In this document: positions 30,301-42,500 of the stretch, in pieces | Layout: every line of letters starts with the position of its first letter | How positions within the stretch are numbered: position 1 is the stretch's first letter | DNA from: Pithys albifrons albifrons | Taxonomy: Eukaryota; Chordata; Aves; Passeriformes; Thamnophilidae | Assembly: GCF_047495875.1 (NCBI RefSeq) | Contig: NC_092464.1 | Coordinates: 25,886,865-25,950,864 of the forward strand | Length of the DNA: 64,000 nucleotides | Direction: 5' to 3' | Made by a program: the position numbers and the translations under genes | The notes under the pieces: generated by a model | Databases searched by the model: none | What the model was told of the DNA's origin: nothing | What the model saw: only the letters and a program-made list of their open reading frames with translations

Positions 30301-33300
30301 CCCTTCCCAACTTCAGCTAGAGATAGGGCAAAGTAACGCAGTATCTAAAATGGTATCAACTACCTATGTTTAAGTGACTGAATTGCACTCCTACCAAATG
30401 TTGGAATAATTGTGTTTTGTGCTTAAATTATTTTTCATGTTACTCCACAACTGCCTTCATATATTTTGCCATGTCTACCCTGAGAATAAAACACTATGGT
30501 AACTTCCCTGTGAGCTTCTCACTGGACAGGTTAGCATGACTCTTTAGGAATCAGGTGCACAGAGCAGGCCTTTTTTTCCATCTCAAACATGCTTCTGCCT
30601 TTACATATCTAGATAGTGGCTAAGGTGAGGTCAGGATGAAGCTCAACCCAGATAAAAAATGTTGTAGCCTGGAAAGAATAATTAAGCATTATTTCTGATG
30701 TTCTGATAGGTAAGCAGGGCTACTCATTAGCAATCCTAGCAAGATGTAGGACTTACTGATGCCTTGACTATTTCAAGAGCAGGAGTCAGGCCACCGAACT
30801 TGAGGCCACCCTCACCATAGGGAGGTTACTGAGACAGTCCCTCTGTCCTCTCAGTTCAGAAAAGAGATAAAATAGGCTTTTCAAGGTCTTGGAGATTCAG
30901 ACCACCTGGCAGAAGTATCAGCCCTGAAATGTAATTTGAAGGGACCTGTCTCATCTCCGATTATATTACAGGGACTTGCCCCATAATTATGGATGGAAAT
31001 AATCTCTTACAAGTCTGTGTAACAGCATCACCCTTGTTGGCCACATTTCTCTGGCAAAGTTCCTCCAGGGCTGTTTTAGACCTAAATGTATCTGTTTAGC
31101 TTGCTTAACAGCTCAGCAATCTCCCCGGGATCTTCTCCAATGTGTCTGGTAGGAGCTGGCAGTAGAAGTTGGGTGCCATTCAGAGCTTGCAGCTGGTGTT
31201 GATTTTTTTCTTGCTGGCAGGCAGAACCTCTTCATTGCCCTTCCACCCATTTGGGGCCTGCTTGTCACCAGCCCTGGCTCTTGTTCAGCTATTCTGCAGT
31301 GTCACAGGCAACACAGCCACAACTCAGGGAAATTAACTTAATTTAATTTATTGTCAATTAATACAACCTTTTAATTAGTGATTTGTGTATTTAGGGTGAA
31401 AAAAGAAAATATATACTATTGAACACTCAGGGAAACACTTTTTCTTACCTTTCTTCAGGCTCTACTTACTCAAACACTTCTCCCTCCTTTCTCACCTCAG
31501 CTCCCTTTGTTTTCATTGCAGTTCACTTTTTGCCCTCCACTGCTCCTTGATTCTTACTGCTCTTGTTCCCCAGCATGGTTCACCCATGGCCTGTGAAGAA
31601 GTGTTGGCAGCTGGTTTACTTCCTAAGCTTGTGTACACAACTCATTGCAAACATGTGAGGAAAACGAGATGGATGTATTTGGTCACATAGATTCATACAG
31701 TAAATGAAATGTATCTAAAGCATGTTTTATTGCTGAAGCCATGGATGTAGCTCCCAGGAGGTACTACACAGGTGCCAGCAGTGCAGGGTCAGCTTGATGC
31801 ATGAGCAGGACCACCATGCTGGCCACCACAGCTCCCGCACTGCCAGCTGCTGCATGGACAGAGAGGCAGCAAGGTCACCTTGGCTGGAAAAGCAGAGTGG
31901 CACCCATGGCATGACCCAAAACATTACTCTTTACATGCAGAAACGCACAGAGCTCCAAGGCTCCTCCTCATCCATCCTTGAAAGCAGAGGATACCTTCTT
32001 CCTCAGAGCTCCTCTTAACCTGTCACATCTTCTTCAGCAAGCATAGAGGTTTTGATGAATCATCCAGTGATTTTCCACAGAAATGAATGACGAATGCTGT
32101 GCCATTAGCAGAAATGTCAATTAATTTTTTCTAAACAAGGATACTCTTGAGAGCTTAATTAGTCTGGTTTTTTTATCCTAGATTACCAGGTGAAGTTGAT
32201 GCAGTATGTCAAATCAGAGCCACAAGGAACAATTCAGGCAAGTCCTGATCATAATTCGGCTCATCTAACTCATGAGTGCAGCAGCCTAGGGAAGACTTAG
32301 CTGTTGTATGTACAACTATGAAAAACTGGTAGTCCTTTCTGTATCTGTTAGTAATCTATTCTGAATGGTAAAGAAAACCCCAGAAAACAAATTCTTAACT
32401 GTTCCTACCTTGCTTTCCAAAGCACATAACTCTTTTGTAACTTTAATTCTTAGCCCTATAGCAAATGCAGTAGCACCAGTGACAGCCGAAATTGTTACAA
32501 TAACAGCACAGATTAAATGCTAACCATATGCCAAACCAACCTACAAACCCAATGGTTTTACAGAGTATATCTATGTAATCTTTTTGTCTACATTGTATAC
32601 ATATACATAAGTTACTATGTTTATTTGTACAGTACTTAATGTGCAGGTAAATGATACAATTAGGCAGAGTCATGTGATAGTACAGTGGTGCTAATTATTA
32701 TTCTAACATACGAAGTAAATTAAAAGTGGGTCACCTACAGCAGTATATTATAGCAAAAAAGTTAGATTTGAGTACATTGTTATTGATGTTGGCTGAGAAA
32801 GAAAGTAAAAGATCTAAACTGATTGTCATGTGAAGGAGTGCATCAGGAAATAGCTTCCTCAGTTTTACTGTTTCTGGCCTGGATCTTTTGTAATACACAA
32901 TAGGGGAGTCTTTTCTCTGATTTGCTTTTAAGCCTTTAGCACAATCAAAAGCTGGAGGTATTGAAAAGAAAATCTGCAAATAGCAGGAAAATGTCTTGTG
33001 GTGACATTCTAGTTCAGGCACTGGGCCTGATTTTGAAAAATCCCAAACACCCAGAGATGCCAATGCTAAGCAGTTCTGCAGGTCAGATCTTTGAGGTCTG
33101 GAAGGTAGTTTTATAATCTTGTTTTCGTGTTCTTGCAAATCTAGATGGTAATTTTTTTTCCTATGTAGTAGCACAGATTTTATTAAAACCATTCAGAACA
33201 GATATCTATGTTTTAAGTCAACAGTTTTGTGCTTACTGCTAAGATACATAACTTTGGTCAGCACGGAACATCTTCCCATCTTTCAGGAAACTGTTAATAT

Positions 33301-33465
33301 ATTTAAAGTTAAGACAACAGTAATTATTTAAAAAACTAAGTCTCTGAAATGCTGTGAGCTTTAGATTCTCCTTATTGCATCATTCTGCCTATGGCACAAT
33401 CTTCACAGAAGTTCCTGCACATTAATGGCAAGTGATTTGTAGGCCATATAAAAAGTCAGTGTCTC

Positions 33466-33482
33466 AAAAAAAAAAAAAAAAA
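33466..33482. repeat. A17 homopolymer
   Basis: Seventeen consecutive A in AT-rich intergenic DNA. No associated retroelement was recognised. Confidence 0.95.
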
Positions 33483-34542
33483 GGATTTTTGTTTTCGTGT
33501 TTCATTGCTTTGTCATCTGTAGGGAAAAGTCAATTTTTGCCACTGTGCTTTCACTCAAGTGGTTTGAGGTGGCTGCAGTCTGAAGTATAACCAAAACAAA
33601 ACAATAAGATTTGAAATTGTATGTTCAGTGTTTATGAAGGCTGTATATAGCCACAAAGAAAAATAAATTTAAACAATCACATGCAGATCTGAGAGAAGCA
33701 ACTGAAGCAATGGCTTCTCAATTCCCAAAAATGTGACTAAATTTAGAATTTGATTTCCCAACCAGTTATCACACACATGGTTTATTGTCACAGTGTAAAT
33801 GAATACATCCAAATGCCCAGCTCTTCAGCTGTAGGAGTTTAAGCCCAAAGCTAAAAAGAGAATTGAAAAAATAGATGTGCTTTTTAACGATGAAGGAAAA
33901 AGAAAGAAGTTGACAGATATCCCCTATGCTGTCAGATATTCAGAATTCCTAAGTGATACAAGACTATTTAGAAACATCCTGTCTTTTCATACTGTTAATG
34001 ACCCTAGGGGTCTCCAAATATTCACCAAGGACTCATGACAGCTGTCTTTTGGGTATAACGGAAAACCATCTCCTCTTAAAAACACAAAGCAGCTAGCAAC
34101 TGGTCTTTACTTCTGCATGCAGCCAAACCTTGTGGAGTCCAAATTCTTTGAGGTATTACAGCGTGGATTTCAGCCATCTTGTGTTCACGGAACAACTCCA
34201 CAGTCCTGACAATCCTTTAGCAGTGCTGGTTTTACACCTGTTCTTAAGGTGATTACATCTTCTCTGTGTTTTCAATGACTTTCAGAAATGCCCCTATAAT
34301 ATAGTAATTTTTCTCCATCATAAAATGCTGATTTGATTTACAGGTTCATATGGCCTGCCTTAATTATTTTAAACAAAACAAAAATCCAATCTATTTGAGG
34401 CATATGTAAGAACAAGCAAAAACAATGAATACAGATTTGCTAAAACAGTGTGGTTGGTCATCTTCATGATAAAATTTAATCACCTTTTAAATATTTATTT
34501 ATATCTTATTTATATATTTATCAATGCATATTTTTGTGCATG

Positions 34543-34628
34543 ATTATTATATTATATTATATAAATTATATAAATTATATATTATATTATATTATATTAT
34601 ATTATATTATATTATATTATATTATATT
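34543..34628. repeat. (ATTAT)n microsatellite
   Basis: A pentanucleotide array. It is imperfect from 34543 to 34580 with interspersed TATAAAT variants, then nearly pure ATTAT units to 34628. The 97-codon open frame running through it (Tyr/Ile/Leu-rich) is produced by the repeat and is not a gene. Confidence 0.95.
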
Positions 34629-36363
34629 CATGATGGAGATGTTCTTTTGCAGATTTGCATAAACTTATTGAACAAGCACATCTTGAAACACTTATTGCAT
34701 GGAAAACTTGAATTGTACATTTTAAATTATTATTTTCATATTATAAAGTATAATATACTTTTATGGATAGTACAAATTTATATTAAAGCTTCACTGAATG
34801 GGACAATTTTTAAGTAGCGTTTACTTAATGTTAATCTATTCATTTGGGTGTAAATGAAGAATTTAATGGTGAAATGATGTAACTAGAATATAGTCTCAAG
34901 TGGTGTGTTAGGTTTATCAATCAGTGAAAATTGTGCACTTGAGTGTAAGAGCACATGTTTATCTGTATGATTCTTGCTACCTCAGTTAATGGAAACTCTT
35001 TTTCCACCCTATTATCAATACTTGAAAAAAAGCTCCAACCACATCTATTAACTACTGTCTTAATAGGTGCTTTACCAACTCCCATATAAATTGCACATAT
35101 TTCACTAAAAAGCAATTTCACTAATATAAGGGTCAGTTCTATGGTTCAGTGGGGATGTTCACTCTGGAGGTGTTAGGGCACAACTGGGTGGATGGATAGA
35201 GATGGATAGAGCTGTAAGCTTGGTCTTCAGTCCACCAATACACTGTAAAAGGTTGGAGGTTCAACCTGATTAAGACTCTCAATCCTCATTGATTTTAACA
35301 AAAGCATGGTATGCTCATGATGAAAACTAGTTAGACATGACCACTTCCACGGGGAAATCTAAATCAAACTACTAATATGTGTTTTTAAATTTCCTATTAA
35401 AAAACACTAAAAACCTTCAGACTTGGGACAGCAGAATGATATACCACTACTGACATGTCCTAAACAACTCTGAAATGAAAAACTCTTGCTTTCAAAGCAG
35501 CTTCTCCAAATTTTTCATTCATATTATCACATTTCCTTTCTCCCATAGATATTTGATTTGAAAGAAAAATAAATATAGATTTTCTGTGCAGCTTGGCTCA
35601 GTCTCCTGAGGTTATGGACAATCCAGCTGTGCTTTTCTATGCCTTAAACCTACGTACTTCTGTTTCACAAACCCAATCTACAAAACACATTTCTGAGCAT
35701 GCTCCAACCTAATTTTGCTGATGGAAGGTTCTTCCACTTTCCAGTCCTTCTGCTTTCCATGCTTGCCTTGTCCTTCATGTGCCCTTTCTGGTTCTCTCCT
35801 GTTGATTTTCATGCTCTGCCTTTCTTAGCCAATTGTCATTGTGAATCAACAGTAGAAGAAAAATTGAAACATCTACGAAACAGGAGGAAAAAGTGGGATA
35901 TGAGATGCTCAGCAGTGTCTAATCTACTGTTACATAAAACTTTTTAAAGGCTTCTCTAATCCTTACAGGCATTTTGGAGCTTCAAATCCATAGGGTTTCA
36001 ACTCTGCTGAGGGATTACCCACATTCAACAGATAGTCCTTTTTTTTGTGATCAAGTTGTTTAATCAGTTCTGTCAGATGTGAAGATACAAGTCAAGGACA
36101 ATTATTCTGGATACCACTTCATTTTAGGGATGTTCTTTCTCAGGGTTAATTTGACTCCCTGTTCTTCAGAGAAACTCGTTAGCATCACATAGAATAGAGC
36201 TTTGCAGTATTGAAGGGGTCCACTGAACAACATGAATATCTTTTTGGTTACTGTAATTTTTTCTTGTAGATTTGTCCCTATGTTCTCCATTCATGATCTG
36301 TAGGCAAATCAGTGGAGCTTCAAGAATGAACATAATAAGGATCTATACTCAGTTGTATGCAGA

Positions 36364-36520
36364 AGTAGTAAATCACCATCCCTGGAGATTTTTAAACGCA
36401 GATTGGACGTGGCGCTGAGTGCCATGATCTAGTAAATGGACTAGAGTTGGACCAAGGGTTGGACTCGATGATCTCGGAGGTCTTTTCCAACCCAATCAAT
36501 TCTATGATTCTATGATTCTA
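36364..36520 (+). mobile_element. CR1 LINE 3' end with ATTCTATG tail
   Basis: Contains the CR1 blocks TCACCATCCCTGGAGATTTT, GGACTCGATGATCTCGGAGG and CTTTTCCAACCC, ending in ATTCTATGATTCTATGATTC. The octamer tail is intact, so this is the best preserved and probably youngest CR1 copy here. It is severely 5'-truncated (about 157 bp), which is usual for CR1 insertions. A single-base deletion or indels relative to the family would need alignment to show. Confidence 0.93.
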
Positions 36521-39500
36521 TACTGGAAGCATTTGCATTACAAGGGAGTAAATAGCTTTTATTTTAGTCTTAAGGCACAGTTTTATGGGACCATACATTA
36601 TGTAGGAAGGTACAGCTGAAACTGGTACTATATTTATCAAGACTTACATAGTTTAGTGCTTGTGGCAAAACAATTCACAGTCAGGAAAAAAGACCCCCCC
36701 ATCACAAACATCAGAGCAGAGCCTATAGATCTGCAAACTAACCCAAGCCGGCTCAGTGCCATGCTAAAAAACCTGGTTTGTATACAGGAAATTAAGGCTT
36801 GAAGTTACAAAAAGGGGTAAAACAAAGATCAGTGCTTTACCGTATTTGAAAATATATTGTTTTCATTGTCAAGACTTAAAAAATTATACTACAGTGGGCA
36901 GACAGGGCAAAGCCATAACTGAAAGCTATCACAAACCGGTTGTGCAATGAAGAACTTCTTTTTGCAGTGGGGTATTTCTTCCCTGAAAGAAGATCATTGC
37001 TATAAAGAGGAGGTATTTATCAATTTTCAAAGGTCTTGGCCCATGAAAGCTAATGTTAGATTTGGAATTTCTCTTTTGTTGCCAAGGTGACAAACACTTA
37101 TAAATATACCACATCTTCTAATGTGCTTTTAACTTAGTATTTTTATGGCTTTTAAATCAGATACCATTAGCAAATATATTAGGTAATTTCGCTGAAAGAC
37201 CATTTTCTACTAACACTTTTTGTTACATTTCCCCAGGTACTTCAGTAAATGTCTGTTGTGACATTGCAGTCCTGGCAGGCTTCTAGCATATAAGGATACA
37301 TACAGTACATCTGGTAAGAATTAACATATTACCTTAGGGCTTTCTATTTTTTTGTATTGATAATTACAAATTGTATAAAAGGAGACAGATACTAAGAATT
37401 GGACCCTACAGTCCACTGACTTCAGAGGCTACTCTGTGAAGGTAATGACTCTGGGACTGGCCAGAGGCCGTACTGTGTGTTATTTTTGGCTCCCATCTCC
37501 CCTTTTTATAGCCCAGTAACAAAGCTGAAAGCACAGGGGAGACCATAACAGCTCCATAGCTGGGCACTTCCCTTTGAAAAGGAGAAGCAAGCAAATCAAC
37601 AAAACCTGTCTGGGTGTTTTCTTCTCTTTTGTAGATTTGAAGGCCAGAGGAGACCTTTGCCATCACCTGGTGTGATGCCCTGAAGGACACCAAGCCAGAA
37701 GCTTTCCTGCCAGAAAACTTGCTGGCAGCCTCACTAGCAGCATCTTGGACAGAGTATGGTTTGAAGGACGGTGGCTTGGAAACTGGTGCTGGTAGACCAG
37801 GTAGCAATGTGTGCAGGAGGCAGCTGCACCTGCCCCCCTAACCCTTGGGAGGATCTTGGGGGCCATGGAAAAGTGACCACTCTGTGGGCAGGTGCAGCAG
37901 GTGCTACAGGTACCCGTGGTGGAGCCATGAGAGAGCTGGACAGGACTGGGTCTGCTCCACAAGCAAAGGCAGTCATGGTCCATCTGACTGTGGAAGCTGT
38001 GCTTTCCCTGCTATACCGAAACTACATCTGGAGGCAGAGGCTGGGCTGGGCTCTCCTCCCAGGACCTCCACTTTTGCCAGGAGTCCCACCCTGCACTGAA
38101 GGCCATCCTGGTTGGGAATGCAACCCTGTGAGCAGGCGGAGCTGAAGAGGTGGGGTGCTGACAGAAAGGAGCAATCATTTCAAAGCACAGTTTTTAAAAA
38201 ATTTTGACAAAGCTTGCCATCACTGAGGATTAAGCACATTTCATAAACCAGTGAGTTAGCTTCCTGCAATAGCAGTGTGTTAGATTGGGTGGAAAGCTCC
38301 AATGCAGAAGCATCCAGGAAACATCTTTCATGCCTGCATATTAAATTTAATCTGCCACCCCTGTCTTTTAAGACTCAGCATTCATCTTCTGAAAAAAAAA
38401 TATGTAGAACTGAAGAAAAAGAGGGGGGGTGAAACACCAGTCTGCTATAACAGTTTGCTTGGCAAAGAGGGGGAGTGTTCAGGAGGAATGAATTGTGTAC
38501 AAGTTACAAAGAGCCACCCCACAGTAGAGACACTGGGCCTGTATATGTCACTCTCGCCTCTAGCCTAGCACTGTCCCATTGGCCTCTTCATTCAGCACAG
38601 CAATCTGTCATGAAGAATTTAAGTTTCATATTTTTTGTCTGTCAGTTGTGAAAAAGCCTGTCAGCTGAAGCTTACGCTACCATTTGCTAAAAGGCTTATA
38701 GCCCATGCTGACAATACACTCTTATATTTGTGCTTCCAGGCTCCAGGTAATCCCCTCACTTTCCTCCTCAGCTGTCCAGTTATGATGAGGCTTAAATTGC
38801 ATATTTTGGGGTTTTTAAATCCAGATTTTGCTGATAAATGCTATCAGCAGGAATGAAATTAAATACAGCACAGTTTAGCTCGTATTACCAGCATTTTGTG
38901 AGTGCTATAGAGACAGTATTCATATTAAATGGGTTAATGTCTATAATGTCTATAGTCTCAGGAACTAAATGTAGGAATGCTAATTATCAGCTTTTATCTA
39001 CTTTGTCTCTTTGCTATCCCTGAAACCCCACCCATCCTTCAAACAGGGTATTTCCCTGTTTGTTTCTTTAATTTGATTTGCAAAGGGAAATAAGATAACC
39101 AGCTCATTACAAATCCACAGCTGATTGTTTTACGCTCCAAGATACCACCAAATTACTCATATGATGCCACAGAAGGAATAAAGTGTCTAAATCCCCAAAG
39201 CACACTTTCTAACCCCAACACTTCTCCTGTAAGACTGTTGAGAAAATTACCAAAATAAAAGAGCTATAGTAAAAAACTGTTTACCAACCCATTTCAATCT
39301 GATATGTGCTTATGAGGGTAAGGAAGGATACAAGTAGTTGATCCTCACACTTGTAACTTTAGGACTGCACAACTTTGATTTTCACACCTAAAGAACAGCA
39401 CAGCAAAAAATAAAATTGCTTCAAAAACTTAATCTCATCTGAGAATTGTTGGGGGAGACAGCACAGTAATCCAAGTTAAGCATTTGCTATCTTGTCTCTA

Positions 39501-42500
39501 AGAAATTGATTTTCCAACTACAATTCAACCACAAAGAAATCACATCTTTATTTCATTAAAGTGTCTTAAATTGCCTAATTGATTATGACTCAATTACATT
39601 TTCTGAAGAAATATGAGATTGTGTCCATATGAAACAATTTTACCTTTTCCTCCTTAGGGTGAAACATAACTTTTCCCCACAGTTCTATAATATTCTAAGA
39701 TAATATAGTAGTGCCAGAGGGATTTCTGTTTTGTCGATTTCTGTTTTGTTGTCATTTGGAAACTACCTTCAGAACAATGTTTTTCAACCTATACTCTGAG
39801 ACAGTCTGGAAGGAGCAGAGAGAGGAACTATGGTAGGTAAGTCTGCATAAAGTCCTGTGAAAAGCAGCCTTATTGTTAACAGGTTTCAGCCTGATCCACT
39901 TTTCCCTGGAAAGGGTTTTCAGGTTTCCACATTAAGAAAAAAAACTGAGAGTTACTGACTTGGAATATCTTTTCCATGGGACGTAAGTTGGGAAGTTGCT
40001 TTCCCTCAACTGGCTTCTGTTCAGAAAATGAAAGAAGCTACAAGGCAGTGTATAAAATGACGCCCCTGTGGGAATGTTTCTACATGTGCTTCAAACAGTA
40101 TTCCTGTGATTAAAACAACTTGTGTGTGCAGATTTGAGCCCGTAAACACCCTCTGGCTTAGAAATTAACATCATAATGCTACTGAAAAAGCTTGTAATAC
40201 ATGACTGCCATGAATTCCTAGCTGTTGGAATCCAGCTGTCTTCTACTACAGCCAGATGTAGCAAAGAATTCTTCTCCCAATGGAGAAGAATTTTCCCACC
40301 TCTAAAATATTTTTTACCCCTACTGTATTCTTTGGCTGCTTTCCCCCAGTAGGTAAAGAGCAACTGAGAGAAATGAAGCTGAAAGTGAGTGTTGTATTGC
40401 AGTATGCATTTTTACTTTATTAATTTACATATATTAAGATTTGATTAGGATCATACAAGTAAATAGCAATAGCTGACATAAAAATATGCTAGTATTATTA
40501 ACATCATCAAAAATTATTAAACATCCAATAGACCTATTTTTTCCATAATGATGGTGAAATATTGCCAAGACAACTGCAATTGTCTGTTCAATCCCTGGTT
40601 CAAAGCAGCAAGTACATCCTGGCCCAGAATATTCCCACACAATGACTTCCAGAAAAGATGTGTGGGAATTAAGATAAATAGTAATCACTCTGAAAAATGG
40701 GGGTAAAGGAAGCAGCAAATGCTGGGGTAGTGTATAAATGGACTCTTGGTGTATGCAGTGTTGGAGGTCTTTGAGAAACTAATTAGTAAGCTGAAGGATA
40801 GTGATTTGTGTTAGCAATTTTTTTGTCCAAAAGATTGAAATATCTGAGGAGCAGAGGTTTTGTCCTCCCATGTGTTACCACATGCAGTATTTTGGATCTC
40901 ACTATATTCTTACTGCTTACAAACAAGAATTCCCTGAGCATTGTATATGTGTTGACTATCTCACCTTTTTTTAAAAATGGAAAAGACAAATATGTTTTGT
41001 TTCAGGAAATTACTCCAGAAGTTGTAGCAAGTGATTTGATTCCCAAAGCAATACGGAGTTTTAATGTATGAATTGCACTGTCTTGGGGTTAAAATTCAGA
41101 AAACAGTTTCATCTGACTGAAAAGCAGATTTGCTCATGAATTAATGGGAATTTCCCAGCTATGCTAAGTGTCCTCTGTTTTCCTGCCTCCTGGTTCTTTT
41201 GTCTGAGGAGTTGCTCATTAGGAGCAGGTTCACAAAGAACAACAAATGGAGGAGACATATCAACATTTTGTTTTACCTGCAGTTTGGGAACAGCTTTGAT
41301 TAAATCCAGATTAGTGTTCTCCACAGGCACATACAAATTAATATGAGAGTGCTCAATATATTTGTAGATGAAGAAAGGAGAGAAAATTGCTGTGATAGAA
41401 TATGTTCTCTTTGGAGGTTAGAAATACTGGCCTTTCTTACTGCTTTAGATAGGGCAGTTCCCTCCTCCAACTGGTGGCTTTTAGAACTCATATTCCTAGA
41501 TACTGATCAGCTACTTTTAACTGCTTTAATTTTTCTGAGCAGCTAAGGCCCTGCCCTCTGTAAAGACCCTCAGCACCTAACTCAGAGTAAGAAACTCATG
41601 CAGGCGCTGGAGGTTTAACCACCAGGCAAGGCAAATACTTGCCTCACAACTCGCTATTAGATAGCAGCCAAACCTTTCTTCCCTTTTCTGTTATTCCTAT
41701 TGCAATTATTTCTTCTTCCTGTCCTCCAATTTCTTTGACATGGTTGGTTTAATTATTAGTTTTTCTACATTTTGCTACTTAAAGTTTGCAACTGGGTTTG
41801 ACATGACACACAGGCAGACACCTGGAAAAATCACTTCAGTCAGGTGCAGAGCTCAAGTTAGCTATAGGAGATCTCATTGCTGGTCAACATCATAATCCAC
41901 TGGCACAGGCAAAGCAGCCACTGACATGAAAGACCCGGCACCCATCTCCTTAAAGGCAATGGCCATGTTCCAGTCCTCTTGGTGGGAAGCACTGTGTGCA
42001 GCTCTCCAGGACTTCTTGGAAGAAGTTGGTTGGTTGGACTCAGTCCTTACTGAGTTGGTCCTGGGATAAAAACAACTACATTTTGTCCTGCCTTAATGCA
42101 GGCACAGCTGCTTCCACCAGTGTTCTTTCATATCTTCTTTTTCAAGCAAGATTCATGTTTGGTTCTTTGAGTATTTTATTGACATATCCATATCATTCCC
42201 CAGAAACTTCAGGATCCTTTATTCTCTTTTGGTTTTATTTTCTTGTTCGCTTCACTAGGGAATAGGAGAGCCAGAGAACAGGCATTTAAGTTAGGATTAT
42301 AGTGTTCAATCTTTCTACCGTATGATAAACTTATCATGGCCGCCTCCAGGGAGTCATCACCCTTCTGGCCTTTAGGGTTCCTGTTGGTTTTGATCTGCAC
42401 TGCAGTAATGAACAGTCTTTATTTCCTTTATGAGCAGGATGACACATGCCTCCAGAGACAGAAAGACCCCAAAGGAGAGACACGGTAGGCCCTGTGTGGG

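Larger units (their letters stand above)
27310..36363. other. Gene desert segment with AT-rich motif clusters
   Basis: No gene recognised. It holds a dense ATTA/TAATTA cluster at 31331-31388, the ATTAT microsatellite and an A17 tract. The longest frame in the desert (153 codons, minus, 32731-33192) has no recognisable domain. If synteny with mammals holds, this is regulatory territory between SEM1 and DLX6/DLX5. Confidence 0.55.

Noticed and set aside
30930..31080. AATTTGAAGGGACCTGTCTCATC stretch resembling a CR1 tail in reverse
   Set aside because: Only one short block resembles CR1 and the following blocks of the tail are missing.
32731..33192. 153-codon minus-strand frame
   Set aside because: The longest frame in the desert, but with no domain, signal, splice or poly(A) context that I recognise. 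This length is plausible by chance in 64 kb.
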